IMG/VR virus record: IMGVR_UViG_3300015261_000002
Location: 160,748-224,747 of that record
Direction: 5' to 3' (one strand)
DNA length: 64,000 bases
From: a virus
This document shows, one piece after another, positions 35,726 through 44,765 of this stretch. Position 1 is the first letter of the stretch. The number at the start of each line of letters is the position of its first letter. The notes below the pieces were generated by a model. It was not told where the DNA came from and did not search any database. It saw only the letters and a program-made list of their open reading frames with translations. The position numbers and the translations under genes are program-made.

Positions 35726-38001
35726 CAAACATTCTCCTTATGCAAATAGTCTTTCTCGAACTCGTCATCAGTACGAAGACCAGCCGGGTTGTTACCCTTG
35801 CCATTTACCGCAGGGTCGTCCATCCGTATACGTGGAATCAGCACATCAGGCGGCTCGTAATCCGAACGGTCACTTGGCAACTCACGACGCAGGGTGTAAC
35901 CCGAATCACTGAGCATGTCGCGTGACATCTGTACAGCACGGTTTAAGCTATATTCCTCTGGCTTGATGATCTGGTTAATATTGAAGCCGTCGTCTGCCCG
36001 GACAACACGCTGAGTCATCCGTGTCCGGAGTTCAGGTGCATAACCCATGGCCAGTTGCTTGACGGTTTCTTTCGTACCCGCTTGACTGAGTGTCAGACGT
36101 GCTTCCGTTTCACCCTTGTTACGGTTCCAGACCATCCGCAGCCAACTGGAATACTTGTTGGCTTCGTTAAGCTTGGCTGGCATGCCGAACGGGTTAGACA
36201 TTGGCAACGACTGAGCCGACATGTCTGTACCGAACTTGTCGAGCAGCATGAAGTGCTGGTTCGTGATCAGTACCGGGTTAACCGACCGCACCATCTCACC
36301 GAGGGAGTCCCGGAAGGTGATGTGTTCAGGTTTATAGCTGTACACCTTACGCAGGGCCTTGATGATCTCAACGCCGTACAGTTTGGTGTCGCTACGCACA
36401 TGCACACTGATCTGAGTGGCCGCGATGTCGTTGACGTACTCGACGATGTCCTCACGGGTTACCATGGTTTGCTGCACCAGCTCTGCGAACTCTGGGAAAC
36501 CAGTCTCGTAGAACAGCATCAGTTTTTCCATAGCCCCGATGTAGTCGCCTTCTTTATGCAACGCCACCACTTCTTTGTGGATGTTGACGTTGATAAAGTT
36601 GATCGACTGTTCCATCAGCATCGAGAAGATCTGACGACGGAAGGCCGGCGTGTTGTTAACCACAACGTCACACACGGTACCGTCATCATAACGAGGTGCG
36701 TCAGCGTCTGGAATGATCCGAACGATTACACCTTTGTCCCCGTTCATACCCGACATCTTGAACTTGGCACGACCCGACACGACTTCACGCAACCGGATAG
36801 TCACACTCCAGTCTTTAACGCGCACACGCTTCACAGCACGGAACAGCGGGTTAGGCTTACCGGTGTTAGCGTTGATCGTGTAGTTACCCTTGGCGAAACG
36901 GATGAACCGGTTCAACGGACGGGTCATGGCGATCGGGTTGCCGCGGTTAGCAGTAACACGACCACTGTGCCAACGGATCACTTCGTTCCACATGTCATTC
37001 TGGCGACGCTCATAGCGTTCCAGCATATTCGTGTGGGCTTGCTTGATATACTCAGTCGAACGGTTATTCGACTTGTTCTTCATACGCTCACTGATCACTT
37101 CAACCGACATGACCTCGGAGTCTACCGGCGCCCTGAACAGGATGTCGTGAGTCTCGTCTGGAATGGTCAAAGCTTTCTTGGTGAGCGACACCAGTGCGTT
37201 GGCAGAGACACGCCGACGGAAACCCATCACAATGCCATCTTCACGAACACGGTCACCACTTTGTGGGAATGGGCTATCTCCGTACAGCGTCAGCGGAACC
37301 CACTCGTCTTCGTTCCAGCCGTGAGCACGTTGGTGTTCGAACATGCAGCGCAGTTTATCGCGTGCACAGCTCTCAGTCACACCAATGCCGTCCTCCTCGG
37401 TATAGTGGAAGGAAGCCGGCGCTACCTTCAGGTCCATACCAAACATCCACTCACCGTCTTTACTGATGCGTGGGGATTTGGCAAAGATCGTGCCTTTAGG
37501 GAACACAGCGCCTTTACGCAGTTTGCGCATGACGTTCATGTCGTACACATACTCGAAGCCGACGTAAGAGTTCTGTACGTTATACCGTGGAAATTCCATG
37601 ATATCGTACTTGCCCTTTTCCTCGTTCCGGAATACGACGTAGACAGGAGCCCACTTATCGGTATCGCCTTCGCCACCGTTGACAGCCTGAGCATAGAAGA
37701 TTTCTTCAATGATCATGTTCGACGGAGCTTCTACACAGCGAGCGCGTTTGGCATATTGGTATTCGTTGCCGGTTTTGAGTTTGCGCTCACTTGCACCCGA
37801 GGTCACTACCGACTTCGGGATCATGTTGCCTACCATGTAGATACGCGTAGGCGACGATACCCATGGGAATACAACCAGGTTTGCACACACGCCCATTACC
37901 GCAGGGTGCAATTGGTTCTCGCCCAGATAAGCCCATTTCTTAAATCGCCCCAATCCAACCTGGGGCACCTCGGAAGGAGAATCTTCGATTACGTCACTCA
38001 C
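35725..38001 (-). CDS. RNA polymerase beta C-terminal subunit, non-virion type (758 aa)
   Basis: The conserved beta active-site region is AKFKMSGMNGDKGVI (412-426), the equivalent of bacterial GDKMAGRHGNKGVI. It is followed by APRYDDGTVCDVVVN (434-449). Upstream, YTEEDGIGVTESCA (200-213) corresponds to the beta EDS motif. There is no N-terminal half of beta in this gene, so that part must come from another subunit (phiKZ gp123-like) outside the window. It is first in an operon with the beta-prime C-terminal gene and is preceded by an early-type promoter at 38047-38075. The length fits phiKZ gp71-73. Confidence in the subunit class is high; in the phiKZ number, moderate. Confidence 0.85.
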   Translation of the reverse strand: MSDVIEDSPSEVPQVGLGRFKKWAYLGENQLHPAVMGVCANLVVFPWVSSPTRIYMVGNMIPKSVVTSGASERKLKTGNEYQYAKRARCVEAPSNMIIEEIFYAQAVNGGEGDTDKWAPVYVVFRNEEKGKYDIMEFPRYNVQNSYVGFEYVYDMNVMRKLRKGAVFPKGTIFAKSPRISKDGEWMFGMDLKVAPASFHYTEEDGIGVTESCARDKLRCMFEHQRAHGWNEDEWVPLTLYGDSPFPQSGDRVREDGIVMGFRRRVSANALVSLTKKALTIPDETHDILFRAPVDSEVMSVEVISERMKNKSNNRSTEYIKQAHTNMLERYERRQNDMWNEVIRWHSGRVTANRGNPIAMTRPLNRFIRFAKGNYTINANTGKPNPLFRAVKRVRVKDWSVTIRLREVVSGRAKFKMSGMNGDKGVIVRIIPDADAPRYDDGTVCDVVVNNTPAFRRQIFSMLMEQSINFINVNIHKEVVALHKEGDYIGAMEKLMLFYETGFPEFAELVQQTMVTREDIVEYVNDIAATQISVHVRSDTKLYGVEIIKALRKVYSYKPEHITFRDSLGEMVRSVNPVLITNQHFMLLDKFGTDMSAQSLPMSNPFGMPAKLNEANKYSSWLRMVWNRNKGETEARLTLSQAGTKETVKQLAMGYAPELRTRMTQRVVRADDGFNINQIIKPEEYSLNRAVQMSRDMLSDSGYTLRRELPSDRSDYEPPDVLIPRIRMDDPAVNGKGNNPAGLRTDDEFEKDYLHKENV

Positions 38002-38046
38002 AATGTTTTCTCCTATTATCTTAAACTTGGTACTGCCTATCTCAAA

Positions 38047-38075
38047 GATGATATAGGTTTAAGTTTTATTAGGGT
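38047..38075 (-). promoter_or_regulatory. Putative early promoter for RNA polymerase operon
   Basis: On minus: CCTAATAAAACTTAAACC then TATATCATC. It is aligned with the elements before phuZ and the gene at 43003. It lies 46 bases before the ATG at 38001. Confidence 0.6.
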
Positions 38076-38138
38076 TGCCATATCGCTTATAGCAATAAAG
38101 GATGGGGCGGCCAGTTAACAATTAGCTTGGAGAGGACA

Positions 38139-38468
38139 ATGCCAATTCCAAACTCTGAATCAGACAACGGTAAAGACATCTATTACACCGAAGGTTTCAA
38201 GACCTTGGTGCGGTCTCAGAAAGAAATCTTGTTGCGCGGTTCTCAGCTGATGCCCATTGTGGACCGGGCCATGTTGTACGCATTCCGCACTGACTTCTAT
38301 CGCGTACTGCGTGTCATGAAGATTCCCGCTCACTTACGTTGGGCTACCGCATACATCAACGACGTCCTTGACCCCAATCAGGATGTGTCTGATATGCAAT
38401 CGTTTCAGATGATCAACGAGAGCGATTTGAACAAAGCCATATCCCGCAGTGATACTGTCAAAGGCTAA
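38139..38468 (+). CDS. Unknown small protein (109 aa)
   Basis: The start at 38139 (MPIPNSESDN) has GGAGAGG upstream. The protein has an acidic N-terminus, then a helical core (LVRSQKEILLRGSQL and a Tyr/Arg-rich segment). It is a single plus gene between two leftward operons, and its stop faces the gene at 38524 across a perfect palindrome. No family recognised; the opposite orientation suggests separate regulation. Confidence 0.45.
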   Translation: MPIPNSESDNGKDIYYTEGFKTLVRSQKEILLRGSQLMPIVDRAMLYAFRTDFYRVLRVMKIPAHLRWATAYINDVLDPNQDVSDMQSFQMINESDLNKAISRSDTVKG

Positions 38469-38480
38469 AAAAGAAAGGTA

Positions 38481-38510
38481 TAGCAGGTTGGGGATATCCC
38501 CAACCTGCTA
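38481..38510. terminator. Perfect 30-bp palindrome, bidirectional terminator
   Basis: Positions 38481-38495 are the exact reverse complement of 38496-38510. An A-rich tract (AAAAAAGAAAGG) precedes it on plus, and GCCTTATGGCTGCTTAG follows. It lies between convergent stops at 38468 and 38524. Confidence 0.85.
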
Positions 38511-38523
38511 GCCTTATGGCTGC

Positions 38524-39969
38524 TTAGTAAGTCGCTACGGAATAATCCGTAACGCCAGCTTGCGCGCCTTGGCTGGTGCTAGGACGCATCATTTGTTGCA
38601 GCTGTTGCGGCATTACGGTCATACCGTTAGGCAGCACGATCATGCCGTTGGCCAATTGCTGACCACCCATCATGTTCATACCACCCATCATGTTGTTCAT
38701 CATGTTCATGTTGTTCATCATGCTGCTTTCGATACGACGCAACAGGTTGCCGTGTCGAGTGCACTGGTAGATGACCTGGTTGCCGTTGTTGTTTGTAGCG
38801 TAGTGGTTCACGTGACCGTTCATGTAGTCGATCTCGCTCTTGATGTAGTTGTCACCGTATTCCATTGCTGGAACTGTGGTGTCATAGCTACCATCATTGC
38901 TACCTACAACGTTGGCACGGCCGTTGTTATTGTTGCCGTTGTTATTACCGTTGTTGTTTTGGTTGTTGTTATTGTTCTGGTTGCGATTGCCGCTGACCGA
39001 GAACAGGTTGGTGTTGTTGCGCTGATTGTTCTGAACCTGGACTTCTTCGTCCTGGGTGTTGTGGCTGTTGTAATCCAGCGTAGGCACCTGGCGATAGATT
39101 TCCGGCAGCTCTTCCAGACGCTCGTACCAGTTCGTATCGATCGGGTACACACCGGCCTTGTCGAAGTCGGCACGGAAGGTGTTCTGGATACGGTTCAGCT
39201 GTTCAGCCAGTTCGTAGTAGCAACCCAGGTAAGCGCACAGACGTGCACCGACTTGACTGGTCGACTCGATTTCCAGGTCGTCAGGGGTTTCCACGATTGG
39301 CAGAATCTGCTGGAACAGGTGAGCGGCCAGTTTCAGCGCGCCGATGGAAACACTGTAGCCGTTCAGTTCAACGGTCTGGTTGTCGGACTGACCTTCGGAG
39401 CGAGCCAGACGTTTGATGATCTCGTTGTAGAACGGGAACACCGGTTTGGCTTTGTAGTAAACCTTCTCACCGGTTTTACCACGACCGCCGCCCTTGGTCA
39501 CCTTGATGTGCAGGAAACGGTTGTCCACGCCGTTGTCGTTGACTTCTACCTGCATTTGCAGGAAGAGTTTCTTCAACTCGTCACGGAAGGCGCGCTTGGC
39601 CGACTTCAGAGGCTCGAGCATGTCGAGGATGTTCTGACGCCAGGCTTGCTTGGCCGTCTTGCTGGCCACGCCGAACATGATCGGAACGTACTCGGAGAAC
39701 GTGTTCATGAGCTTCAGTGTCGACAGGCGACGAATCACCTTGAACACTTCGGTTTCCTTCGAGGTCACGTTCTCGCAGGCCGGGTGGAAGAAGACCTTGT
39801 CGATACAGTTGCCATCCAGCACTTCGGACAGTGGCAGGTGCATGTCCATGTCGTCGATACGAACAGGGATCTCGTCACCATTGATGGATACCACAATGCG
39901 CGCGTCGTCCTTGATAACGCAATCCCAGGCCATCAACATGGCTTTGTACAACTTGTTCAGTTCGTTCAT
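38524..39969 (-). CDS. Protein with Asn-rich and Met/Asn-rich disordered tail, gp70-like position (481 aa)
   Basis: Residues 1-310 are folded, helical and slightly basic with a Gly/Lys patch (VTKGGGRGKTGEKVYYK, about 157-173). From about 314 the sequence becomes low-complexity: an Asn/Gln-rich tract at 328-351 (DNA 38917-38988) and a Met/Asn/Gly-rich tract at 417-436 (DNA 38662-38721). Such tails commonly mediate weak self-association or condensate formation (general knowledge). The gene is coupled to the candidate import factor at 39979 and lies two genes from the non-virion polymerase subunits, as phiKZ gp70 lies beside gp69 and gp71. Function unknown; a nuclear or condensate role is speculative. 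Confidence 0.5.
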   Translation of the reverse strand: MNELNKLYKAMLMAWDCVIKDDARIVVSINGDEIPVRIDDMDMHLPLSEVLDGNCIDKVFFHPACENVTSKETEVFKVIRRLSTLKLMNTFSEYVPIMFGVASKTAKQAWRQNILDMLEPLKSAKRAFRDELKKLFLQMQVEVNDNGVDNRFLHIKVTKGGGRGKTGEKVYYKAKPVFPFYNEIIKRLARSEGQSDNQTVELNGYSVSIGALKLAAHLFQQILPIVETPDDLEIESTSQVGARLCAYLGCYYELAEQLNRIQNTFRADFDKAGVYPIDTNWYERLEELPEIYRQVPTLDYNSHNTQDEEVQVQNNQRNNTNLFSVSGNRNQNNNNNQNNNGNNNGNNNNGRANVVGSNDGSYDTTVPAMEYGDNYIKSEIDYMNGHVNHYATNNNGNQVIYQCTRHGNLLRRIESSMMNNMNMMNNMMGGMNMMGGQQLANGMIVLPNGMTVMPQQLQQMMRPSTSQGAQAGVTDYSVATY

Positions 39970-39978
39970 GACGGATCC

Positions 39979-41412
39979 TTATTTTGTAAAGTAGTCGGTG
40001 ATGTTCTGCATGAAGTTATGAGCCGCATTCAGACCATCTTGGCTGTTCGTGATGTTGGTACTGGTCCGGTTAACCGCGTACGTAGCATTGACGTATTTAC
40101 GCTCATTGTGCTCCTCGCCGTTGAAGAACACCGTTACGTCGGTCTCGCCGAACAAGTGGCAGCTAACCTGCACGCTCAGAATGGTCGAGGTGTGAGCGAA
40201 CTGAGTGGAGTACTTGCTGAAGAACAGCTGACGCAGCATCTCCTTGAAACGTTCCACCCGGTTGATTGCGTACTCGTCATGATCCAGTACCGAGCCAAAG
40301 GTACCGGTGACGATTTCCACGCCAGTCTCGGAACCTTCCAGACCACTGAAGTGATGCGGGTTGTTCGTGGCACTGAACACCAGGTGAGTCAGACCGCAAC
40401 GGATCAGCATGTGAACAGTCAGGTACGCCAGCTCGGAGGCAATCGTCTCGTAGCTGTTTGCACCGCCGTATTCGGTAGAGGTCAGTGTGTTGTCCACGGC
40501 TACCGTAGCGGTAGGGTTGAGCAACTGGATGTTCATCACATCCGGCAGGTTGGTAAAGACCGAGTTGATCTCTGCCATGCTCCAGCCCATGAAGTTCGCC
40601 ATGGAGAAGCTGCCGTTAACCGACATCATGGTCTTGAAGAAGTCGTTGCTGGTCAACGGGGCTTCACCAATACCTGGACCGACCATCGCATCACCAATGG
40701 CGTTTGCAATACCGGTGTACTGACCTTCAGTGGTCGTCGCTGCTGCTACACGAAGCAGCTCACGAGCGTGGTGCGTTGGGTTTAGGTTGTCGGTCTTCGA
40801 CATGACCACGTTTTGTTTCAGGTCGGCTGCGAGGATGCCGTCAAAGCCATCGTTCATGCCGTCGTTTGCACTGGCCATGTAGCCCAGCACTTCTTGCGCC
40901 ATGTCGAGAGGACGAACCGATTTCAGATCGTCACGGCCGGTCGGGTCGCCCATCAGGAACTGGTGAGAACCCGTGATGACGGTCGAAGGCATCGGTAGGC
41001 CCATGTTGTCGAACTTCTGCGTCGTGCGGGTATCCCAGCAACGCACCGGCACGAACATGGTCTGCGGTTCGATACCTTCATGGGTGGCACCGCCTCCGGT
41101 CAGGTAACCGAGTACCGACAGCTCGGCCTGCTCGACCGAGTTGTTCGTGATCATGAAGTTCAGCATGCCCAGGCCGCGACGGATGTTCCAGTCATCTTCG
41201 ATGTTGACGATGCCGGACGGGCGAGTGGTCAGGCCACCGGATTGTGCAGCAATGGCGTTCAGCGTGTTGGCCGTTACACCACCTTGATGTTGTTCCATCT
41301 TGAGGGTGTCGATGTTCATCGTCGACATGTCCAGGATGTTGTGCCGATGAACGTGTGCGTGGTTTTGGTTGCCCATGCCAAAGATAGCTTTGGTCAGTGT
41401 AATTTCTGCCAT
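39979..41412 (-). CDS. Candidate nuclear import factor PicA/Imp1-like protein (477 aa)
   Basis: A beta-rich soluble protein with many Asn, Thr and Gly, no transmembrane segment, and a His cluster near the N-terminus (NQNHAHVHRH). It lies between the gp68-like polymerase subunit and the Asn-rich protein, the position of phiKZ gp69. In phiKZ, gp69 is the PicA/Imp1 protein that licenses phage proteins for entry into the nucleus. No motif by itself proves this, so the assignment rests on synteny and length. An alternative is an unrelated virion or replication protein. Confidence 0.42.
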   Translation of the reverse strand: MAEITLTKAIFGMGNQNHAHVHRHNILDMSTMNIDTLKMEQHQGGVTANTLNAIAAQSGGLTTRPSGIVNIEDDWNIRRGLGMLNFMITNNSVEQAELSVLGYLTGGGATHEGIEPQTMFVPVRCWDTRTTQKFDNMGLPMPSTVITGSHQFLMGDPTGRDDLKSVRPLDMAQEVLGYMASANDGMNDGFDGILAADLKQNVVMSKTDNLNPTHHARELLRVAAATTTEGQYTGIANAIGDAMVGPGIGEAPLTSNDFFKTMMSVNGSFSMANFMGWSMAEINSVFTNLPDVMNIQLLNPTATVAVDNTLTSTEYGGANSYETIASELAYLTVHMLIRCGLTHLVFSATNNPHHFSGLEGSETGVEIVTGTFGSVLDHDEYAINRVERFKEMLRQLFFSKYSTQFAHTSTILSVQVSCHLFGETDVTVFFNGEEHNERKYVNATYAVNRTSTNITNSQDGLNAAHNFMQNITDYFTK

Positions 41413-41443
41413 GTTGCGTAACCTCGAAGATAGTTCTGTTTGC

Positions 41444-43003
41444 TTAGGCGTTTACTTTACGGTTCAACGCCATGAATTCATTCTTGACTTCCACACTGAT
41501 TTCCAGAGGAAAGAGTTTCCCCTGACCCACCAATGCGTAAATCTCTGGCGTGTCCAATACCCCATATTCCAAATTGGACTGCCAGATGCCACGACCGAAC
41601 TTATCAAGGAACGATTGGGCAGCGACGATCGCTTCGTTAAACGAGCGACCTTCGTTGTTACGTGTTTGAATCTCGCAGATCGAAGACAGGTACTGACGGT
41701 CTTCTTCACTCAGATTCAAACCATCCGGTAGCGACAGTTCACCATTAGGATCCTTGATCGCACCAATAACCGACGGCAAGTACTTGAACCCTTGCTCATG
41801 CAGACGAACCTGCGCAATACAGATGGCTGCCATCAGTTGGTCATAGCCGGCTGCTTCAAAGGTGAATGGAGATACCTCGAAAGCAAACGTCAACTGCAAG
41901 AGCTTGAGGATGTGATCTTCCAACTCAAAGTCCCAGTGTGGCGACAGGTTGTCGTAGATCTTCTCAACCAGTGCAACGTTCTTAACACCCAATGCATCAC
42001 AGGTGTATTTGAAGCGATCCTTATAACGAGGATTGTCTTCTTCGTCGAACAGTGTAAAGCTGAAGAACTCTGCCGCCGCGGTATCGTCGGTGGATCGCAC
42101 TTCTTCACTGATCTGGTGTTTGTCGAGCATCGAACGTTTATCGTCGTCAGACTCGCTTGGGTAATCCCGTTGCGTGAAGTTACCGCCCAGCGACTCGTGT
42201 TGCTTAACCGAGGCGTTGATGGCCGTGGCAATGTTCTTGCCCTCTTCCGTTTCCGGAATAGCCGCACAGCATAGACGATTAAACACCGTGTTAAAAAGTA
42301 CTTTATCAACAAAGTTTTCAACACTGGTGACACTGTCAGGCTGCGTAGGAATGCCGCGCTTGTCAAATGCGAACTTGACATAGCCCGTCAGCTTTTGCCA
42401 GCCCGGCAGGCTCGTGATCCAAGGGTTATCCTTGATCAGGTTACCACACGCCAGGTCGGTGAATCCGCCACTGCCCATGTGCACTTCGAATCGCGCCTGC
42501 AAGCCGAAGATGATTGGGTAGATAACGCGTACCACGAATGCCAGTTTTACCTGCTCTTCATAGTCGCGGTCAGTGATGGTGGTTTCTTTCGGGTAATCGC
42601 CCTTACTCGCCGCTTCACTCAGATCCCGTGGAATCTTCATGTACTTCGAGTAGTGGATAAAAGAGCAGTACTTCGGCACGTTGATGAAGTCCAGGATTTC
42701 ATCAGTGATGGGTTTTATTTGTGCCAGGTCTTCGTTGTAATCCAGGAACTTACCGCTCTCAACAATCGCGTACGCCCGGTTGTACAGGTTGAACAAATGC
42801 ATCTGTTGTTCATGGTCCATCGTGCCGTCAACATAATCGTTGAGGCAGTCGAACAGGTTGTAGGTGGCTTCGCTACGATCCTTGATCGTGCGTTCCAGTT
42901 TGATAGCAGCCTCACCATTGAACTTGATTACCTGTTCATTGAAGGTAATCAGGATCCCCTCGAACTTCTTGCTGGATGTGCGCCTGATGGCGAATTCAAG
43001 CAT
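41444..43003 (-). CDS. Candidate fifth subunit of non-virion RNA polymerase, gp68-like (519 aa)
   Basis: No motif is diagnostic. The call rests on length (phiKZ gp68 is close to 520 residues), position just upstream of the import-factor and polymerase genes, and a strong early-type promoter directly before it (43040-43068). The sequence is alpha-helical with acidic stretches and Cys/Trp-containing patches (ACGNLIKDNPWITSLPGW, about 184-201). In phiKZ, gp68 is an essential subunit needed for promoter binding of the non-virion polymerase. If confirmed it would complete the linkage between this operon and transcription. Confidence 0.45.
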   Translation of the reverse strand: MLEFAIRRTSSKKFEGILITFNEQVIKFNGEAAIKLERTIKDRSEATYNLFDCLNDYVDGTMDHEQQMHLFNLYNRAYAIVESGKFLDYNEDLAQIKPITDEILDFINVPKYCSFIHYSKYMKIPRDLSEAASKGDYPKETTITDRDYEEQVKLAFVVRVIYPIIFGLQARFEVHMGSGGFTDLACGNLIKDNPWITSLPGWQKLTGYVKFAFDKRGIPTQPDSVTSVENFVDKVLFNTVFNRLCCAAIPETEEGKNIATAINASVKQHESLGGNFTQRDYPSESDDDKRSMLDKHQISEEVRSTDDTAAAEFFSFTLFDEEDNPRYKDRFKYTCDALGVKNVALVEKIYDNLSPHWDFELEDHILKLLQLTFAFEVSPFTFEAAGYDQLMAAICIAQVRLHEQGFKYLPSVIGAIKDPNGELSLPDGLNLSEEDRQYLSSICEIQTRNNEGRSFNEAIVAAQSFLDKFGRGIWQSNLEYGVLDTPEIYALVGQGKLFPLEISVEVKNEFMALNRKVNA

Positions 43004-43039
43004 CTCTTTAACTCCAAACAGTAATAGCGTCTACAGAGG

Positions 43040-43068
43040 GATAATGTAGGTTTTAAATCTTTTTACCC
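43040..43068 (-). promoter_or_regulatory. Putative early promoter for gp68-like operon
   Basis: On minus: GGGTAAAAAGATTTAAAACC followed by TACATTATC. It is nearly identical to the phuZ element (59931-59959). It lies 37 bases before the ATG at 43003. Confidence 0.68.
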
Positions 43069-43113
43069 ATACGGAAATTGCTCAAAAAACAATTAGCAGC
43101 CATAGGGTTAGGC

Positions 43114-43138
43114 AGAGCAGAGGATTACCCTCCGCTCT
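43114..43138 (-). terminator. Terminator after SSB-like gene
   Basis: AGAGCAGAGG pairs with CCTCCGCTCT around a 5-base loop with one mismatch (43114-43123 with 43129-43138). On minus it is followed by a GGCTGCTAATT box and six T. Confidence 0.75.
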
Positions 43139-43155
43139 TATCAGCATTTGGACGA

Positions 43156-43872
43156 TTAGAAGTCGTCGTCGAAGGAGTCAGTCGAGCTGCTCGAGTCATT
43201 GCTGTTGTAGTCGTTGCTACGGCCACCACCACCGCCATTCGCTGCGTCGCCGCGTGGTTTAGGCGGTTCCCAACCTTCGAGTTCCATACGTTCCAGAACC
43301 GGCTTCAAGAAGCTGACCCAGTGACGCACAGCCCAGCGGGACATGATGCCTTTGTCTTCGGCCACTTCGCCGTTGGCGTTGCGCATCATCACGGTCATCG
43401 AACGAGGACCTTTGAAGCGGATCATCGCCTTGTAGTCGCCTTTGGTGTAACCCAGGGTGATCTCGCCGTTGTCTTCGCGGGAGATAACGAAGTTGCACTG
43501 GACGACAGGCTTCTCGGACATACGGCCCGAACCGCCTTGGAACACGAACTGGTGACGCGCCGGGGTAACCTTGGCTTGTTTGAAGTTCGGGCTGCCGTTG
43601 ATGTCAGCGGCTTCCAGGAGGGCTTCGAACAGTTGACCGCGGTCGTAGGCATCGAGTTCGACTTCTTTGTGAGTCGACTTGCCTTCGGAGAACACGCCAT
43701 CGTTGACTTTCAGTACGATCTGGCCGGTGATCTTCTGCTCGAACATCAGTTGAGCAGGATACTTGCCGCCGTTGATCGGGGCATCCGTTGCCGGGTGAGC
43801 CTGACGGTAGTCATTCAGAAACGTCTTCTTGCGCTTCTGGCCGTTGGGAGCACCGTTACGTTGTGGTTGCAT
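43156..43872 (-). CDS. SSB-like protein with acidic C-terminal tip (238 aa)
   Basis: The start at 43872 (MQPQRNGAPN) has AAGGAA seven bases upstream. The central domain (about 35-200) is beta-rich with basic and aromatic residues, consistent with a single-stranded DNA-binding fold. The tail is Gly/Asn/Ser-rich and disordered and ends SFDDDF, like the acidic tip of bacterial SSBs that recruits partner proteins. It is followed by a terminator and so is a short independent unit. No other fold can be excluded; the tail is the strongest evidence. Probably binds ssDNA during replication in the phage nucleus. Confidence 0.55.
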   Translation of the reverse strand: MQPQRNGAPNGQKRKKTFLNDYRQAHPATDAPINGGKYPAQLMFEQKITGQIVLKVNDGVFSEGKSTHKEVELDAYDRGQLFEALLEAADINGSPNFKQAKVTPARHQFVFQGGSGRMSEKPVVQCNFVISREDNGEITLGYTKGDYKAMIRFKGPRSMTVMMRNANGEVAEDKGIMSRWAVRHWVSFLKPVLERMELEGWEPPKPRGDAANGGGGGRSNDYNSNDSSSSTDSFDDDF

Positions 43873-43970
43873 AGCAGATTCCTTTTTGTTCAAGCAGGGG
43901 AAATTGGTGATTTGAGTCTATATGAATGGTGACTCTGTGACATTAAAGCCGTATTACTTGGCGACATATC

Positions 43971-44765
43971 CTACATCATCATGAGCAAACCTGCTCGGTC
44001 AACGGGATTGTCCAGTGCAGCGATCGAGTTCCTTACACGGCTCATGGAGGTAGCCGAAGTCCAGCCGCTGTCCAAAGCGATTTTCTTCACAAGATCTTTA
44101 ATCGCCTTAGAAGACGACTTAAAGTTAGTGGAGCGATCACCAAAGACTTGGATGGTCAGGTGGTTAAAAGGCATGTAGTGAAGTTCTTCTCCTCCAGTCA
44201 ACTTAGTGTACCAGGCCGTGAACGGTTTAAGCACTCCGGTGTAAGATTCCAAAAGAAACAGTCGACTGTAACCGCGCACATCTGCTAGGTCGACCACGTG
44301 GTGCGTCATAACAAGCCCGTTCCCCTTAAAATCAGGCATACCTACATCGGTAGCCACAAGGATCTTGCCGTGCTTGCTCATCAACGCATCCGCGACATCT
44401 TTGGATAAGCGCGCATACTTCTTCTGCTTCTCTGTACCCTTGTTCAGGAAGTCAGTCAAATCAGCGTGCTTGAACTTACGCTCCAAGCCTTTATAAGACG
44501 GGTAATACACCACCATCTGAATAGGCTTGCCTTTACGCAACTGCTCCAGATACTGTCCTAACTTGATGAGGTCCTCTTCAACGTCTTTGGTCAGTACCTT
44601 AACGTTGTTGGCTCCCTCATCATCTTTCTCGTAAGCAGCTTGTGCATTACGAATCAACGTTCTGAGATTAAACAGCAGGGTATCCGCAGACCGGATTGCA
44701 TCCCCACCGAGTTCCAATGCCAGTGAAGTCCCCACCGACATGCCTAGCGCACCCAGTGCTCTCAT
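43971..44765 (-). CDS. Unknown protein coupled to Mre11-like phosphoesterase (264 aa)
   Basis: The start overlaps the stop of the phosphoesterase gene by ATGA. The N-terminal residues (MRALGALGMSVGTSLALEL) are hydrophobic and could be a leader or buried helix. The body is helical and basic, with Lys-rich stretches. No Walker A, HNH or other nuclease motif is visible, so it is not an obvious SbcC partner. Tight coupling suggests a functional partner of the phosphoesterase. Confidence 0.42.
   Translation of the reverse strand: MRALGALGMSVGTSLALELGGDAIRSADTLLFNLRTLIRNAQAAYEKDDEGANNVKVLTKDVEEDLIKLGQYLEQLRKGKPIQMVVYYPSYKGLERKFKHADLTDFLNKGTEKQKKYARLSKDVADALMSKHGKILVATDVGMPDFKGNGLVMTHHVVDLADVRGYSRLFLLESYTGVLKPFTAWYTKLTGGEELHYMPFNHLTIQVFGDRSTNFKSSSKAIKDLVKKIALDSGWTSATSMSRVRNSIAALDNPVDRAGLLMMM

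Noticed and set aside
36055-38118. 687-codon open plus-strand frame opposite the RNA polymerase beta gene
   Set aside because: The minus strand carries clear polymerase motifs; the opposite frame has biased His/Thr/Val composition and no start signal.
38560-40785. 741-codon open plus-strand frame
   Set aside because: It runs antisense across two minus-strand genes and their junction, which a real gene would not be expected to do; composition is Val/His-rich.
43971-44765. SbcC/Rad50-type partner of the phosphoesterase
   Set aside because: No Walker A or signature motif and far too short.
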